Shown here: in pieces, positions 15,270-20,644 of the stretch | How the letters are laid out: each line of letters begins with the position of its first letter | Numbering within the stretch: position 1 is the first letter of the stretch | IMG/VR virus record: IMGVR_UViG_3300047318_000260 | Coordinates: 1 to 21,605 of that record | Reading direction: 5' to 3' (one strand) | DNA length: 21,605 bases | Origin: a virus | Translations under genes and position numbers: made by a program | Notes under the pieces: generated by a model | Database searches by the model: none | What the model was told of the DNA's origin: nothing | The model's input: the letters and a program-made list of their open reading frames with translations, nothing else

Positions 15270-15291
15270 TGCATACGAATTTTCGTAGGTG
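15270..15291 (+). promoter_or_regulatory. Operator-like site of cassette 1
   Basis: TGCATACGAA, TT, TTCGTAGGTG: the right arm is perfect and the left arm partial. It ends two bases before the -35 box at 15294. Confidence 0.7.
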
Positions 15292-15293
15292 CC

Positions 15294-15323
15294 TTGCGCG
15301 CGGGTCGCGGATGCGCATAGAGT
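15294..15323 (+). promoter_or_regulatory. Promoter of cassette 1
   Basis: TTGCGC (15294-15299), 18-bp spacer, TAGAGT (15318-15323). The leader contains CTCGTAAG...CAGCGAG, a CTCG/CGAG hairpin, followed by AGGGGAG. Confidence 0.75.
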
Positions 15324-15360
15324 TCCACTCGTAAGCACAACAGCGAGCAGGGGAGCGGAC

Positions 15361-15729
15361 ATGAACATCACGGTGCGAATCGCAGGCGGACGCTACTACG
15401 GCCAGGTGCGCGACGGTAAGCGCCTGATGTTCCACACCCCGGGCTACCTGACCGAGGCTATGGCCCTGGCCGACGCGAAGTGCTGGACCGCCTTCAACGA
15501 CAAGGGAGAGACCGTGGAAGACATCGTCAAGGACACGCAGACGTTCCAGACCCGCAGCGGGTACGACGGAAGCCTTAAGATCGTCGGCCCGGACCGGATG
15601 CGCGCCACCATCGCGAACGCCGAGCAGCACAAGGTGTCAGTCAGCGTGATGACCAACGATCGGGGCCGGAAGTACATCAACATCCACAACGGCGGATCGT
15701 CCTACGGCCGGTACTTCTACATGAGCTAG
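15361..15729 (+). CDS. Cassette 1 unknown protein, 122 aa
   Basis: ATG 15361 follows AGGGGAG by six bases; the open frame extends further upstream, but into the promoter. The protein begins MNITVRIAGGRYYGQVRDGK and looks beta-rich, with a helical segment TEAMALADAKCWTAFNDKG, then NAEQHKVSVSVMTNDRGRKY and a Gly/Tyr-rich C-terminus (GGSSYGRYFYMS). No family is recognised. It is transcribed alone from an operator-controlled promoter and ends at its own terminator, so it is probably an early accessory product. Confidence 0.8.
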   Translation: MNITVRIAGGRYYGQVRDGKRLMFHTPGYLTEAMALADAKCWTAFNDKGETVEDIVKDTQTFQTRSGYDGSLKIVGPDRMRATIANAEQHKVSVSVMTNDRGRKYINIHNGGSSYGRYFYMS

Positions 15730-15736
15730 GCAGTCG

Positions 15737-15765
15737 GGGCCCCTGGGAGACCGGGGGCCCTTTTT
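15737..15765 (+). terminator. Terminator of cassette 1
   Basis: GGGCCCC...GGGGCCC stem with an inner TGG/CCG region, followed by five T. The T tract is the first part of the next operator half-site. Confidence 0.88.
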
Positions 15766-15773
15766 CGTAGGTG
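15761..15773 (+). promoter_or_regulatory. Operator half-site of cassette 2
   Basis: TTTTTCGTAGGTG. The left arm of the palindrome is replaced by the terminator stem. It ends two bases before the -35 box. Confidence 0.6.
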
Positions 15774-15775
15774 GG

Positions 15776-15804
15776 TTGTGCCTGCGGCGCGGAGCGGCTA
15801 GTGT
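15776..15804 (+). promoter_or_regulatory. Promoter of cassette 2
   Basis: TTGTGC (15776-15781), 17-bp spacer, TAGTGT (15799-15804). The leader is more divergent than in the other cassettes and lacks the CTCG/CGAG hairpin. Confidence 0.7.
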
Positions 15805-15843
15805 TCCTCTTGTCAGCGCAGCAGCCCCGAAAGGACCAAGACC

Positions 15844-16152
15844 ATGGCCGGTAAGCGCCCCCAGAACAGCGGTAACCGCTCGTCCCTCCGCCTCGGCCCG
15901 GTCGTGAGCCGTCGACTCAAGGCAGCTGGGTTCAACATCAGCCCCGCCGCCCGCCGCTACCAGGCGCAGGGAATCTTCGTACGGGCCGCTGAGCGCCGGA
16001 TTAGCGTCACGGTGGACACGGGGGCCAACGCAGCCACGGTAGCCGCTGAGATCGCCGCTGAGGTGACCTCCTGGGGCTTCCCCGCTGAGGTTGCTTCGCA
16101 GACGCACGAGGGCGAGTCCTGGTCCACGGTGAGATTCACCTACAGCGCATGA
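15844..16152 (+). CDS. Cassette 2 unknown protein, 102 aa
   Basis: ATG 15844 has AAAGGA upstream. The N-terminus is basic (MAGKRPQNSGNRSSLRLG and VSRRLKAAGF), followed by YQAQGIFVRAAERRISVTVD, an Ala-rich helix and a final beta strand (STVRFTYSA). The fold hints at a small alpha/beta domain. The basic N-terminus could bind nucleic acid. No family is recognised. It has its own promoter and terminator. Confidence 0.8.
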   Translation: MAGKRPQNSGNRSSLRLGPVVSRRLKAAGFNISPAARRYQAQGIFVRAAERRISVTVDTGANAATVAAEIAAEVTSWGFPAEVASQTHEGESWSTVRFTYSA

Positions 16153-16157
16153 CGGTA

Positions 16158-16192
16158 GGGCCCCTGGGGGGAAACCCTGGGGGCTCTTTTTT
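16158..16192 (+). terminator. Terminator of cassette 2
   Basis: An imperfect GGGCCCCTGGG / CCCTGGGGGCT stem is followed by CTTTTTT, which merges with the operator half-site. Confidence 0.8.
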
Positions 16193-16200
16193 CGTAGGTG
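16187..16200 (+). promoter_or_regulatory. Operator half-site of cassette 3
   Basis: TTTTTTCGTAGGTG with a perfect right arm and no left arm. It is one base before the -35 box. Confidence 0.6.
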
Positions 16201-16201
16201 G

Positions 16202-16231
16202 TTGCGCAGGAGGCTCGCCCGTGTGTAGAGT
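16202..16231 (+). promoter_or_regulatory. Promoter of cassette 3
   Basis: TTGCGC (16202-16207), 18-bp spacer, TAGAGT (16226-16231). The leader TTCTACTCGTAAGGACACAG then CGAGC carries the CTCG/CGAG hairpin. Confidence 0.78.
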
Positions 16232-16269
16232 TCTACTCGTAAGGACACAGCGAGCCAGGGAGACACCAA

Positions 16270-16521
16270 ATGTCGTTCACCATCAAGTACAACCGGACCA
16301 CGAACCACATCGCGGGCATGGAGGTTCGTACCACGGGTGGGGGCAACGAGGTGGACGGCGCGATCACGTACTACGCTCAGAGCACCTGCGGCTCACTGAC
16401 CCGGTCCCGCCTGGCTACCGGAGCATCCTTCGAGACCCTGGCCGAGGCTGTAGCGGCTGCTCGCATCACCGGCGGTCGGAAGCTCTGCAAGACCTGCGCA
16501 AAGGCCGCAGACGCCGCCTGA
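16270..16521 (+). CDS. Cassette 3 unknown protein, 83 aa
   Basis: ATG 16270 follows AGGGAGA. Begins MSFTIKYNRTTNHIAGMEVR, then a beta-rich section, then a helix (FETLAEAVAAARITG) and a C-terminal KLCKTCAKAA. The CxxC pair plus an earlier Cys (STCGS) could bind one zinc ion. It resembles small phage proteins with a single treble-clef-like knuckle, but no family is assigned. It has its own promoter and a terminator hairpin. Confidence 0.78.
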   Translation: MSFTIKYNRTTNHIAGMEVRTTGGGNEVDGAITYYAQSTCGSLTRSRLATGASFETLAEAVAAARITGGRKLCKTCAKAADAA

Positions 16522-16528
16522 ACCACTC

Positions 16529-16554
16529 GGCCCCTGGGGGAGACCCTGGGGGCC
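16529..16554 (+). terminator. Terminator-like hairpin of cassette 3
   Basis: GGCCCC and GGGGCC form the base of the stem with a TGGGGGAGACCCT top. It is followed by ATTCCG, not a T tract, so it is weaker than its neighbours. Confidence 0.55.
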
Positions 16555-16565
16555 ATTCCGCTGTA

Positions 16566-16590
16566 GGACCAAAGATAGGTGTAACGCCCA
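16566..16590. repeat. 25-bp inverted repeat, left copy
   Basis: Begins GGACCAAAGATAGGTG and ends TAACGCCCA. Its exact reverse complement is at 16977-17001. The pair brackets cassette 4. A degenerate third copy is at 17024. Confidence 0.9.
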
Positions 16591-16621
16591 CACACGTCAC
16601 GGTCAGCGATGAGGCCCGGGT

Positions 16622-16643
16622 CACGTACGATTTTTCGTAGGTG
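16622..16643 (+). promoter_or_regulatory. Operator-like palindrome of cassette 4
   Basis: CACGTACGAT, TT, TTCGTAGGTG: the right arm is perfect, with two left-arm mismatches. It ends one base before the -35 box. Confidence 0.72.
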
Positions 16644-16644
16644 G

Positions 16645-16673
16645 TTGCGCGGGCGCTTCGCCATGTGTAGAGT
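16645..16673 (+). promoter_or_regulatory. Promoter of cassette 4
   Basis: TTGCGC (16645-16650), 17-bp spacer, TAGAGT (16668-16673). The leader begins TCTACTCGTAAGCACGAC, matching the other cassette leaders, and ends in AGGGGAG. Confidence 0.78.
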
Positions 16674-16712
16674 TCTACTCGTAAGCACGACAACGACGCA
16701 GGGGAGAACGAA

Positions 16713-16916
16713 ATGAACGCCACCACCGCCCGAGTCACGGTCAAGACGCAGGGTGCCGGGGGATGGGCCCTGGTCCGCGAGTTCGACGCGACGGGCGCTG
16801 AGATCCGCTCCTGCAAGGTCCGCAGCAACGAGGACATGCTCCTCACCGCGAACGCCAAGACCGGGCGCCGCTGGAGCTGGGGCGCGATGGGTACCGGCTA
16901 CTGGGCCGGGATGTAA
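16713..16916 (+). CDS. Cassette 4 unknown protein, 67 aa
   Basis: ATG 16713 has AGGGGAG upstream. The product begins MNATTARVTVKTQGAGGWAL and is beta-rich (REFDATGAEIRSCKVRSNED), ending in a Trp/Gly-rich section (RRWSWGAMGTGYWAGM). No family is recognised. It has its own operator, promoter and terminator, and the whole unit is flanked by a perfect 25-bp inverted repeat, which is unique among the cassettes. Confidence 0.78.
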   Translation: MNATTARVTVKTQGAGGWALVREFDATGAEIRSCKVRSNEDMLLTANAKTGRRWSWGAMGTGYWAGM

Positions 16917-16925
16917 GCACTGAAG

Positions 16926-16957
16926 AGAAGCCCCCTGGGAAACCGGGGGGCTTCTTT
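16926..16957 (+). terminator. Terminator of cassette 4
   Basis: AGAAGCCCCC and GGGGGGCTTCT form a long stem around a TGGGAAACC top, followed by TT. Confidence 0.88.
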
Positions 16958-16976
16958 GTGCCTCGGGAAAGATGCA

Positions 16977-17001
16977 TGGGCGTTACACCTATCTTTGGTC
17001 C
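16977..17001. repeat. 25-bp inverted repeat, right copy
   Basis: Begins TGGGCGTTACACC and ends TTTGGTCC. It is the exact reverse complement of 16566-16590. It lies just beyond the cassette 4 terminator. Confidence 0.9.
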
Positions 17002-17023
17002 CGAGCCGGCCGAATCCTATGCG

Positions 17024-17047
17024 TGGGCACTACATCTATCTGCCTCT
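17024..17047. repeat. Degenerate third copy of the inverted-repeat motif
   Basis: TGGGCACTACATCTATCT matches the right copy (TGGGCGTTACACCTATCT) at 15 of 18 positions, in the same orientation, 47 bp further on. The remaining six bases do not match. Confidence 0.55.
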
Positions 17048-17180
17048 GAGGCAAAGTGCTTGTTTTTCTTCACGGGATGGTCACAAATGGACCCTGAGCC
17101 TCCACACAGCGCGTTGTTGAGATCTCAAGCACTATTCTTACCTACCTAGCCGCAATGTCCCGTTGGGGGGGTTTTCGATC
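17048..17180. other. Non-coding gap with small palindromes
   Basis: No gene is seen. It holds TTGAGATCTCAA (17117-17128), a perfect 12-bp palindrome that could be a regulator site. It also holds an AGTGCTTG/CAAGCACT pair about 65 bp apart and a T-rich stretch near 17060. It is lower in GC than its neighbours. A promoter for the next gene is expected here, but no convincing pair of boxes was found. Confidence 0.5.
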
Positions 17181-17651
17181 ATGGTCTGCATCTCGTCGGC
17201 GCCTACCGTTGATTTGTTCCTGCACATCCCGGTGCCGATGGAGAGAGGTGGATGGACGTGGGGAGAACATCCCCGGTTCCCTGGCGCTCTCGCCGCTGAG
17301 TACGCCTACAGCGGGAAGGAAGGGTGCGACCTGGTACGCACCTACTCCGTGACGATCGCGCGTCTCCTGCGTCCCGCTGAGGCTGACCGGTTCTCTGTGT
17401 ACGCCCGGGGGAGAGTCACAGGGATGATCACAGCGCGAGACGAGTGGGTGTGGTCACCAGGCCGCCACGCTTACCGGCCGACCAGCGATCGACCCTGGGA
17501 CACATCGCAGGCCGCCATTCGCCGATACTTCGAGCTGACCGGCGTCCTGATCACCCGTCAGAAGTTCCGCGCGCGCATAGGTGGTGGCCCCGTGAGCCTG
17601 CCTCGGCTAGCCGACGTCATCCCGCTGATTCGTCCGCTGCTCGCCGCCTAA
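17181..17651 (+). CDS. Unknown protein, 156 aa
   Basis: Begins MVCISSAPTVDLFLHIPVPM and contains ALAAEYAYSGKEGCDLVRTYSVTI in pieces, RFSVYARGRVTGMI and WDTSQAAIRRYFELTGV. The last resembles a helix in a small alpha/beta domain. No family, helix-turn-helix or membrane segment is certain. The start is uncertain: ATG 17181 is used, and TTG 17163 would add six residues. A GGGGGG run lies upstream. Its place between the early cassettes and the integrase would suit an immunity or excision function, but nothing in the sequence shows that. Confidence 0.65.
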   Translation: MVCISSAPTVDLFLHIPVPMERGGWTWGEHPRFPGALAAEYAYSGKEGCDLVRTYSVTIARLLRPAEADRFSVYARGRVTGMITARDEWVWSPGRHAYRPTSDRPWDTSQAAIRRYFELTGVLITRQKFRARIGGGPVSLPRLADVIPLIRPLLAA

Positions 17652-17661
17652 GCTTCGCCCC

Positions 17662-17919
17662 ATGGAGATTGCATGGGTGATTGCGGGCAAGGGTGCAGGG
17701 TCGGCCGTGGTGGACAGCGAGGAAGACGCCGTGCAGGCGCTCACAGGGGCGTTGTGGGCCGCCTTTGAGCCCCAGGGTCAGGACGTGCTAGCGCAGGTGC
17801 TCACGAACGTCTGGGGGCCGCTGAGGCATCGTCTAGTGACCGAGGGAATCAAGGCAGTTGGCGAGGGTTCTTCATGGTCTGGTCACAGCGATGGACTGCT
17901 CGTTACGCTGCTCCCATGA
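17662..17919 (+). CDS. Small unknown protein, 85 aa
   Basis: ATG 17662 lies 10 bases after the previous stop with no good ribosome site. Begins MEIAWVIAGKGAGSAVVDSE, then a helical part (EDAVQALTGALWAAF) and a second helix (AQVLTNVWGPLRHRL). The end overlaps the next start (ATGA). No family is recognised. Together with 17181 and 17916 it forms a short co-oriented run just ahead of attP. Confidence 0.65.
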   Translation: MEIAWVIAGKGAGSAVVDSEEDAVQALTGALWAAFEPQGQDVLAQVLTNVWGPLRHRLVTEGIKAVGEGSSWSGHSDGLLVTLLP

Positions 17920-18185
17920 CAGGAATCACGCAGCGATACGTAGTGACGACCACGCCGGATCAGCGCATGTGGGGGATTCTCGACCGCCACCTGTACGGCT
18001 ACTGCACCCTGCCGGACGGAGAGGGCAACCTCCTGCCACTGGAGTGGAAGATTCGCGAAGGGGCCGAGGCATGGCTGTACAAGTGCCGGGTTGCATGGGG
18101 GAAAGACCTGGTCCCCGCGCCGGAAGGCTGGCGGGCACTGCGGCCGGAGCCATCCCCGTTTGATGCGGCGTACTACAACCGCTGA
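17916..18185 (+). CDS. Small unknown protein, 89 aa
   Basis: The chosen ATG 17916 overlaps the preceding stop (ATGA), consistent with translational coupling. ATG 17874, with GAGGG upstream, would add 14 residues and is the alternative. The product begins MTGITQRYVVTTTPDQRMWG and contains LYGYCTLPDGEGNLLPLEWK and a Pro-rich tail ending FDAAYYNR. It looks like a small beta domain. No family is recognised. It ends six bases before the attP dyad. Confidence 0.68.
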   Translation: MTGITQRYVVTTTPDQRMWGILDRHLYGYCTLPDGEGNLLPLEWKIREGAEAWLYKCRVAWGKDLVPAPEGWRALRPEPSPFDAAYYNR

Positions 18186-18190
18186 GAGTC

Positions 18191-18244
18191 CATGTCCTCA
18201 AGGGTGGTTGCATTCGGGCGAATGCGGGTAGCCTTGAGTACATG
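18191..18244. other. attP: Predicted phage attachment site attP
   Basis: A 54-bp imperfect dyad is centred on GG (18217-18218). The inner arms GCATTCG/CGAATGC are perfect, and the outer arms CATGTCCTCAAGG/CCTTGAGTACATG match at 12 of 13 positions. Size, dyad form, a non-palindromic central dinucleotide and the position directly upstream of int all fit a serine-integrase attP. The right end includes the integrase ATG. Alternatives are an int operator or a terminator, but there is no T tract. The expected crossover is at the GG. Confidence 0.65.
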
Positions 18245-19639
18245 AGCCAAATTGAGCACCCCGGCGTGGCCGTACATGCCTACTACCGCCTGAGCCGCGA
18301 GAACGATGGATCGTCCAGTATCGAGACTCAGCGACAGGCCGTCATCCGCTGGTGCATCGGGAACGGGTACGACCCTGCACTCATCGTCGAGCACACCGAC
18401 ACGAACGTAAGCGGCGCCAAGCCCCTGGAACAGCGCAAGGCAATGTCAGCGCTCATGCGCAGTGAGCCGACCATCGTCGTTGCCTGGAAGCAAGACCGGT
18501 ACGCCCGCAGCGTCTCCGAGTTCCTCCGGCTAGTCGCATGGGCCGAGGCACACGGGGTCTTGCTCGCCACCACGGACGGGCAACTGAACACCGGCACGTC
18601 CCATGGGCGCATGGTCGCCACGATCCTTGCCACCCTCGCAGCGTGGGAACGAGAAATGATCGTTGCCCGCATCACCGAGGGACACGCCACCCGCCGGGCC
18701 CAGGGTCGTTGGTCCAGCGGCCGAGCCCCCTTCGGCTACCAGATCGAGCGCAGGGACGGCGCCGCATACCTCACACAGGATCCTGAGCAAGCGCAGCGGG
18801 TACGTGACGCTGTCGCTGTCCTGGTGGCCCCCGGTGGGAACGCCACAGTGGCCTCAACGGCGCGCCTGGTGGGCCTCTCTGAGCCTCGTTGGCGCAAGCT
18901 GCTGAAATCCCCCATGCTCCGGGGTCAGCGCGACCACAACGGCAAGCTAGTGCTTGGTGCGGACGGAATCACGCCCATACAGTTCGCCGACCCCATCATC
19001 AATGCCGCTGAGCACAGGGCAGTGCGCGACCGCATGAAGGCACTAGCCACGGGTCAGGACCGAGCCCCACGGCATGCGGCGAACCTCTGCGCTGGTATGG
19101 CCTGGTGCTACAAGTGCTCAGGGCCGCTCAATGGAGGGGGTAGCGGCGCAGGTGTGCGCCTGTACAAGTGCAAGGCGGGTCACGTGACCATCTATGCCGA
19201 GACACTCGATCAGCGGGTGACGGAAGCCTTCCTGCGTCGCTGGGGTGGCTTCGCTGAGTACGTGGTCCGGCTCGAAGGTGGCAACGACCTATCAGCGGAG
19301 ATGATTGAAGCCCAGGAGCAAGCCGCGCGCATCGCCGCTGGTTTTGCTACCGCCGGGCCTCTCATGATCTCCACGCTGCACGAAAAAGCGGCCGAGCTGG
19401 AAGCCGCATACGCCGCTCTGAAGGCCGCACACGATCCGGACGTCCGAGAGGTGCTAGAGCCCACTGGGAGGACGCTGGGGGACGCCTGGCAGGATCCTGC
19501 GGCACGTTCCCGCTTGCTCAACGATGTGGGGCTGATGGTGACCCTGCATCCCAAGCAGCGGGCGGACCGGCTAGAGATCCATTGGGAGTCGGGCGGCGAC
19601 GATCACGCACTCGCTGACTACCTGGGCGACATGGCGTAG
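18242..19639 (+). CDS. int: Large serine recombinase (integrase)
   Basis: This 465-aa integrase recombines attP with a host attB. The N-terminal resolvase domain has catalytic S18 in YYRLSRENDG, with R16, SIETQ at 26-30 and the conserved D85-R86 (KQDRYAR), plus GRMVATILATLAAWEREMI. The recombinase domain covers roughly 155-280. A zinc ribbon has C289, C292, C310 and H314. A coiled-coil segment follows around residues 340-400. Size is close to R4 and A118 integrases (about 450-470 aa). The ATG lies at the edge of the attP dyad with no ribosome site, so translation may be leaderless or weak. The Gp3-like protein at 2442 is the likely directionality factor. Confidence 0.95.
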   Translation: MSQIEHPGVAVHAYYRLSRENDGSSSIETQRQAVIRWCIGNGYDPALIVEHTDTNVSGAKPLEQRKAMSALMRSEPTIVVAWKQDRYARSVSEFLRLVAWAEAHGVLLATTDGQLNTGTSHGRMVATILATLAAWEREMIVARITEGHATRRAQGRWSSGRAPFGYQIERRDGAAYLTQDPEQAQRVRDAVAVLVAPGGNATVASTARLVGLSEPRWRKLLKSPMLRGQRDHNGKLVLGADGITPIQFADPIINAAEHRAVRDRMKALATGQDRAPRHAANLCAGMAWCYKCSGPLNGGGSGAGVRLYKCKAGHVTIYAETLDQRVTEAFLRRWGGFAEYVVRLEGGNDLSAEMIEAQEQAARIAAGFATAGPLMISTLHEKAAELEAAYAALKAAHDPDVREVLEPTGRTLGDAWQDPAARSRLLNDVGLMVTLHPKQRADRLEIHWESGGDDHALADYLGDMA

Positions 19640-19646
19640 GTCACAT

Positions 19647-19694
19647 CCAAGGTCACGGATTGGTATCGGTGAGATATCGGTCCGTGACCTTTGG
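19647..19694. terminator. Inverted repeat after int, probable terminator
   Basis: CCAAGGTCACGGA (19647-19659) pairs with TCCGTGACCTTTGG (19681-19694) with one bulge, a 13-bp stem. The loop contains GGTATCGG and GATATCGG. There is no T tract on the + side. Confidence 0.5.
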
Positions 19695-19787
19695 CGTATC
19701 AGCGCACGGGGTGAGCGCCGCTCCTACATCCTGAAGCCTGACACCCAATCAGCTAGACCCTTTCTGACCAGGCAAAACACTCTCTCA
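19695..19787. other. Non-coding stretch after int
   Basis: No gene or clear site is seen. It is a spacer between the post-int inverted repeat and the second 94-bp repeat, becoming AT-rich toward its right end. Confidence 0.5.
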
Positions 19788-19881
19788 ATGTAGAGATGTA
19801 GTTTTAGACCTATTTTCAAGAATCACATAAGAGTCTCTAAGGGATTCCAGAAACACACTTCGTTTCTACACTTCTACACAC
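19788..19881. repeat. 94-bp AT-rich direct repeat, copy B
   Basis: 88 of 94 positions are identical to 1345-1438, same orientation, no gaps. Differences are two adjacent bases near the left end and four scattered substitutions. It is followed after seven bases by the sixth TGCGTTCGAC element, as copy A is followed by the first. Confidence 0.9.
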
Positions 19882-19888
19882 CCCCATG

Positions 19889-19908
19889 TGCGTTCGACAT
19901 GACAGATA
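19889..19908 (+). promoter_or_regulatory. Middle-promoter-like element, copy 6
   Basis: TGCGTTCGACATGACAGATA matches the core of the other copies. It lies 168 bp before the secreted-protein gene, further than the usual 42-51 bp. Confidence 0.55.
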
Positions 19909-19916
19909 CATGGTAT

Positions 19917-20046
19917 GGGGGCGGGCGTACCGCACATGTAGGCACACAGACCCGGTGGACCGAGGCACTCGCCCCCTAAGACTCCCTGCGTCGCTCCCTG
20001 GCCCTCTCTCCCCAGGTTGAGCACGCAGGGCCTCACTTCGTGAACT
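19917..20046 (+). other. Structured leader before the secreted-protein gene
   Basis: No convincing gene. Possible stems are GGGGCG (from 19917) with CGCCCC (near 19969-19974), and CCCTGCGT/ACGCAGGG enclosing CCTGG/CCAGG (about 19984-20032). A short TCAC-TTC-GTGA hairpin follows. It could be an RNA leader or non-coding RNA; no known class is recognised. Confidence 0.35.
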
Positions 20047-20056
20047 AGGGAGCCTC

Positions 20057-20437
20057 TTGAGACGTGTTGCAAAGATCCTCGGCGCTACTGGCCTGGCCCT
20101 CGCGCTAGCTACTGGCCCGGCGTTCGCGGGTGATGGTGCGACTTCGTCCGTGGACGGCGCTTCGTCTGCCTGGTTCGTTGCCTATGGCGACATCGTTTAC
20201 GTGAAGGACACCAAGAGCGACGGTCACAGTGCCCTAGCTCAGGTGCAGATCCCTTCCGCAGGAGTCTACGAGAACCTGTGGAACCCGGACGGCACCGGCA
20301 CTACGCGGAACAAGCACTACTCGTCCGTAGCCGCTGAAGGCGTAGGCGTCTGGTACAGAGCCTGCACCGGTGAATACGGCACCGGCGAACTTATCCACTG
20401 TGACGACACCTGGTACTACGCGACGACCGACAACTAG
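20057..20437 (+). CDS. Small secreted protein, 126 aa
   Basis: The TTG start at 20057 is set by AGGGAG five bases upstream. The N-terminus RRVAKILGATGLALALATGP with AFA before GDG is a classical signal peptide (basic start, hydrophobic core, AxA cleavage near residue 25). The mature part is about 100 aa, aromatic-rich and beta-rich (WFVAYGDIVYVKD, VGVWYRACTGEYG, CDDTWYYATTDN), with two cysteines that could form a disulphide. No enzyme motif is seen. Position next to int and away from structural genes suggests a lysogen-expressed secreted factor. A GCGCC/GGCGC hairpin follows. Confidence 0.82.
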   Translation: MRRVAKILGATGLALALATGPAFAGDGATSSVDGASSAWFVAYGDIVYVKDTKSDGHSALAQVQIPSAGVYENLWNPDGTGTTRNKHYSSVAAEGVGVWYRACTGEYGTGELIHCDDTWYYATTDN

Positions 20438-20464
20438 CCTGCGGCGCCCATGAGGCGCTTGCAA

Positions 20465-20536
20465 TGACGCATAGCACAACGGATAGTGTGCACGGCTACG
20501 AACCGTGCGATGGGGGTTCGAATCCCTCTGCGTCAA
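20465..20536 (+). tRNA. tRNA-Arg (anticodon ACG)
   Basis: A full cloverleaf: acceptor TGACGCA/TGCGTCA, D stem GCAC/GTGT, anticodon stem CACGG/CCGTG with loop CTACGAA giving ACG, T arm GGGGG-TTCGAAT-CCCTC, and discriminator A. No CCA is encoded. Confidence 0.93.
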
Positions 20537-20644
20537 CTGGTGCAGACAATAGGCCGTGACTGGCCGACGATATGCACCCTGGGTGAACACCGGCCCTAAC
20601 CCCTTGGCTAGTCACCTATGGGACGGGAAGCTAGTAACCCTTAA

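Noticed and set aside
16149-16640. Open frame of 163 aa overlapping cassettes 3 and 4
   Set aside because: It runs through a terminator, operator and promoter and is out of frame with the better-supported gene at 16270.
15270-16960. CRISPR-like array suggested by regularly repeated palindromes
   Set aside because: The repeats are 300-450 bp apart, are promoter/operator units and enclose genes, not short unique spacers.
17115-17139. Possible promoter TTGTTG...TATTCT upstream of the gene at 17181
   Set aside because: The spacer is only 13-14 bp, and the boxes do not resemble either promoter class used elsewhere in the window.
17181-17651. Idea that the 156-aa protein is the phage repressor
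   Set aside because: Its location would suit this, but no helix-turn-helix or other DNA-binding motif could be made out, so it is left as unknown.
19910-20020. Short open frame of 36 codons starting ATG 19910
   Set aside because: It has no ribosome site and a Pro/Arg-rich composition typical of a random GC-rich frame, and it lies in the structured leader.
20577-20644. Possible third tRNA between tRNA-Arg and tRNA-Leu
   Set aside because: CTAG and GGGT/ACCC pairings exist, but there is no TTCGA T-loop and no proper anticodon stem-loop.
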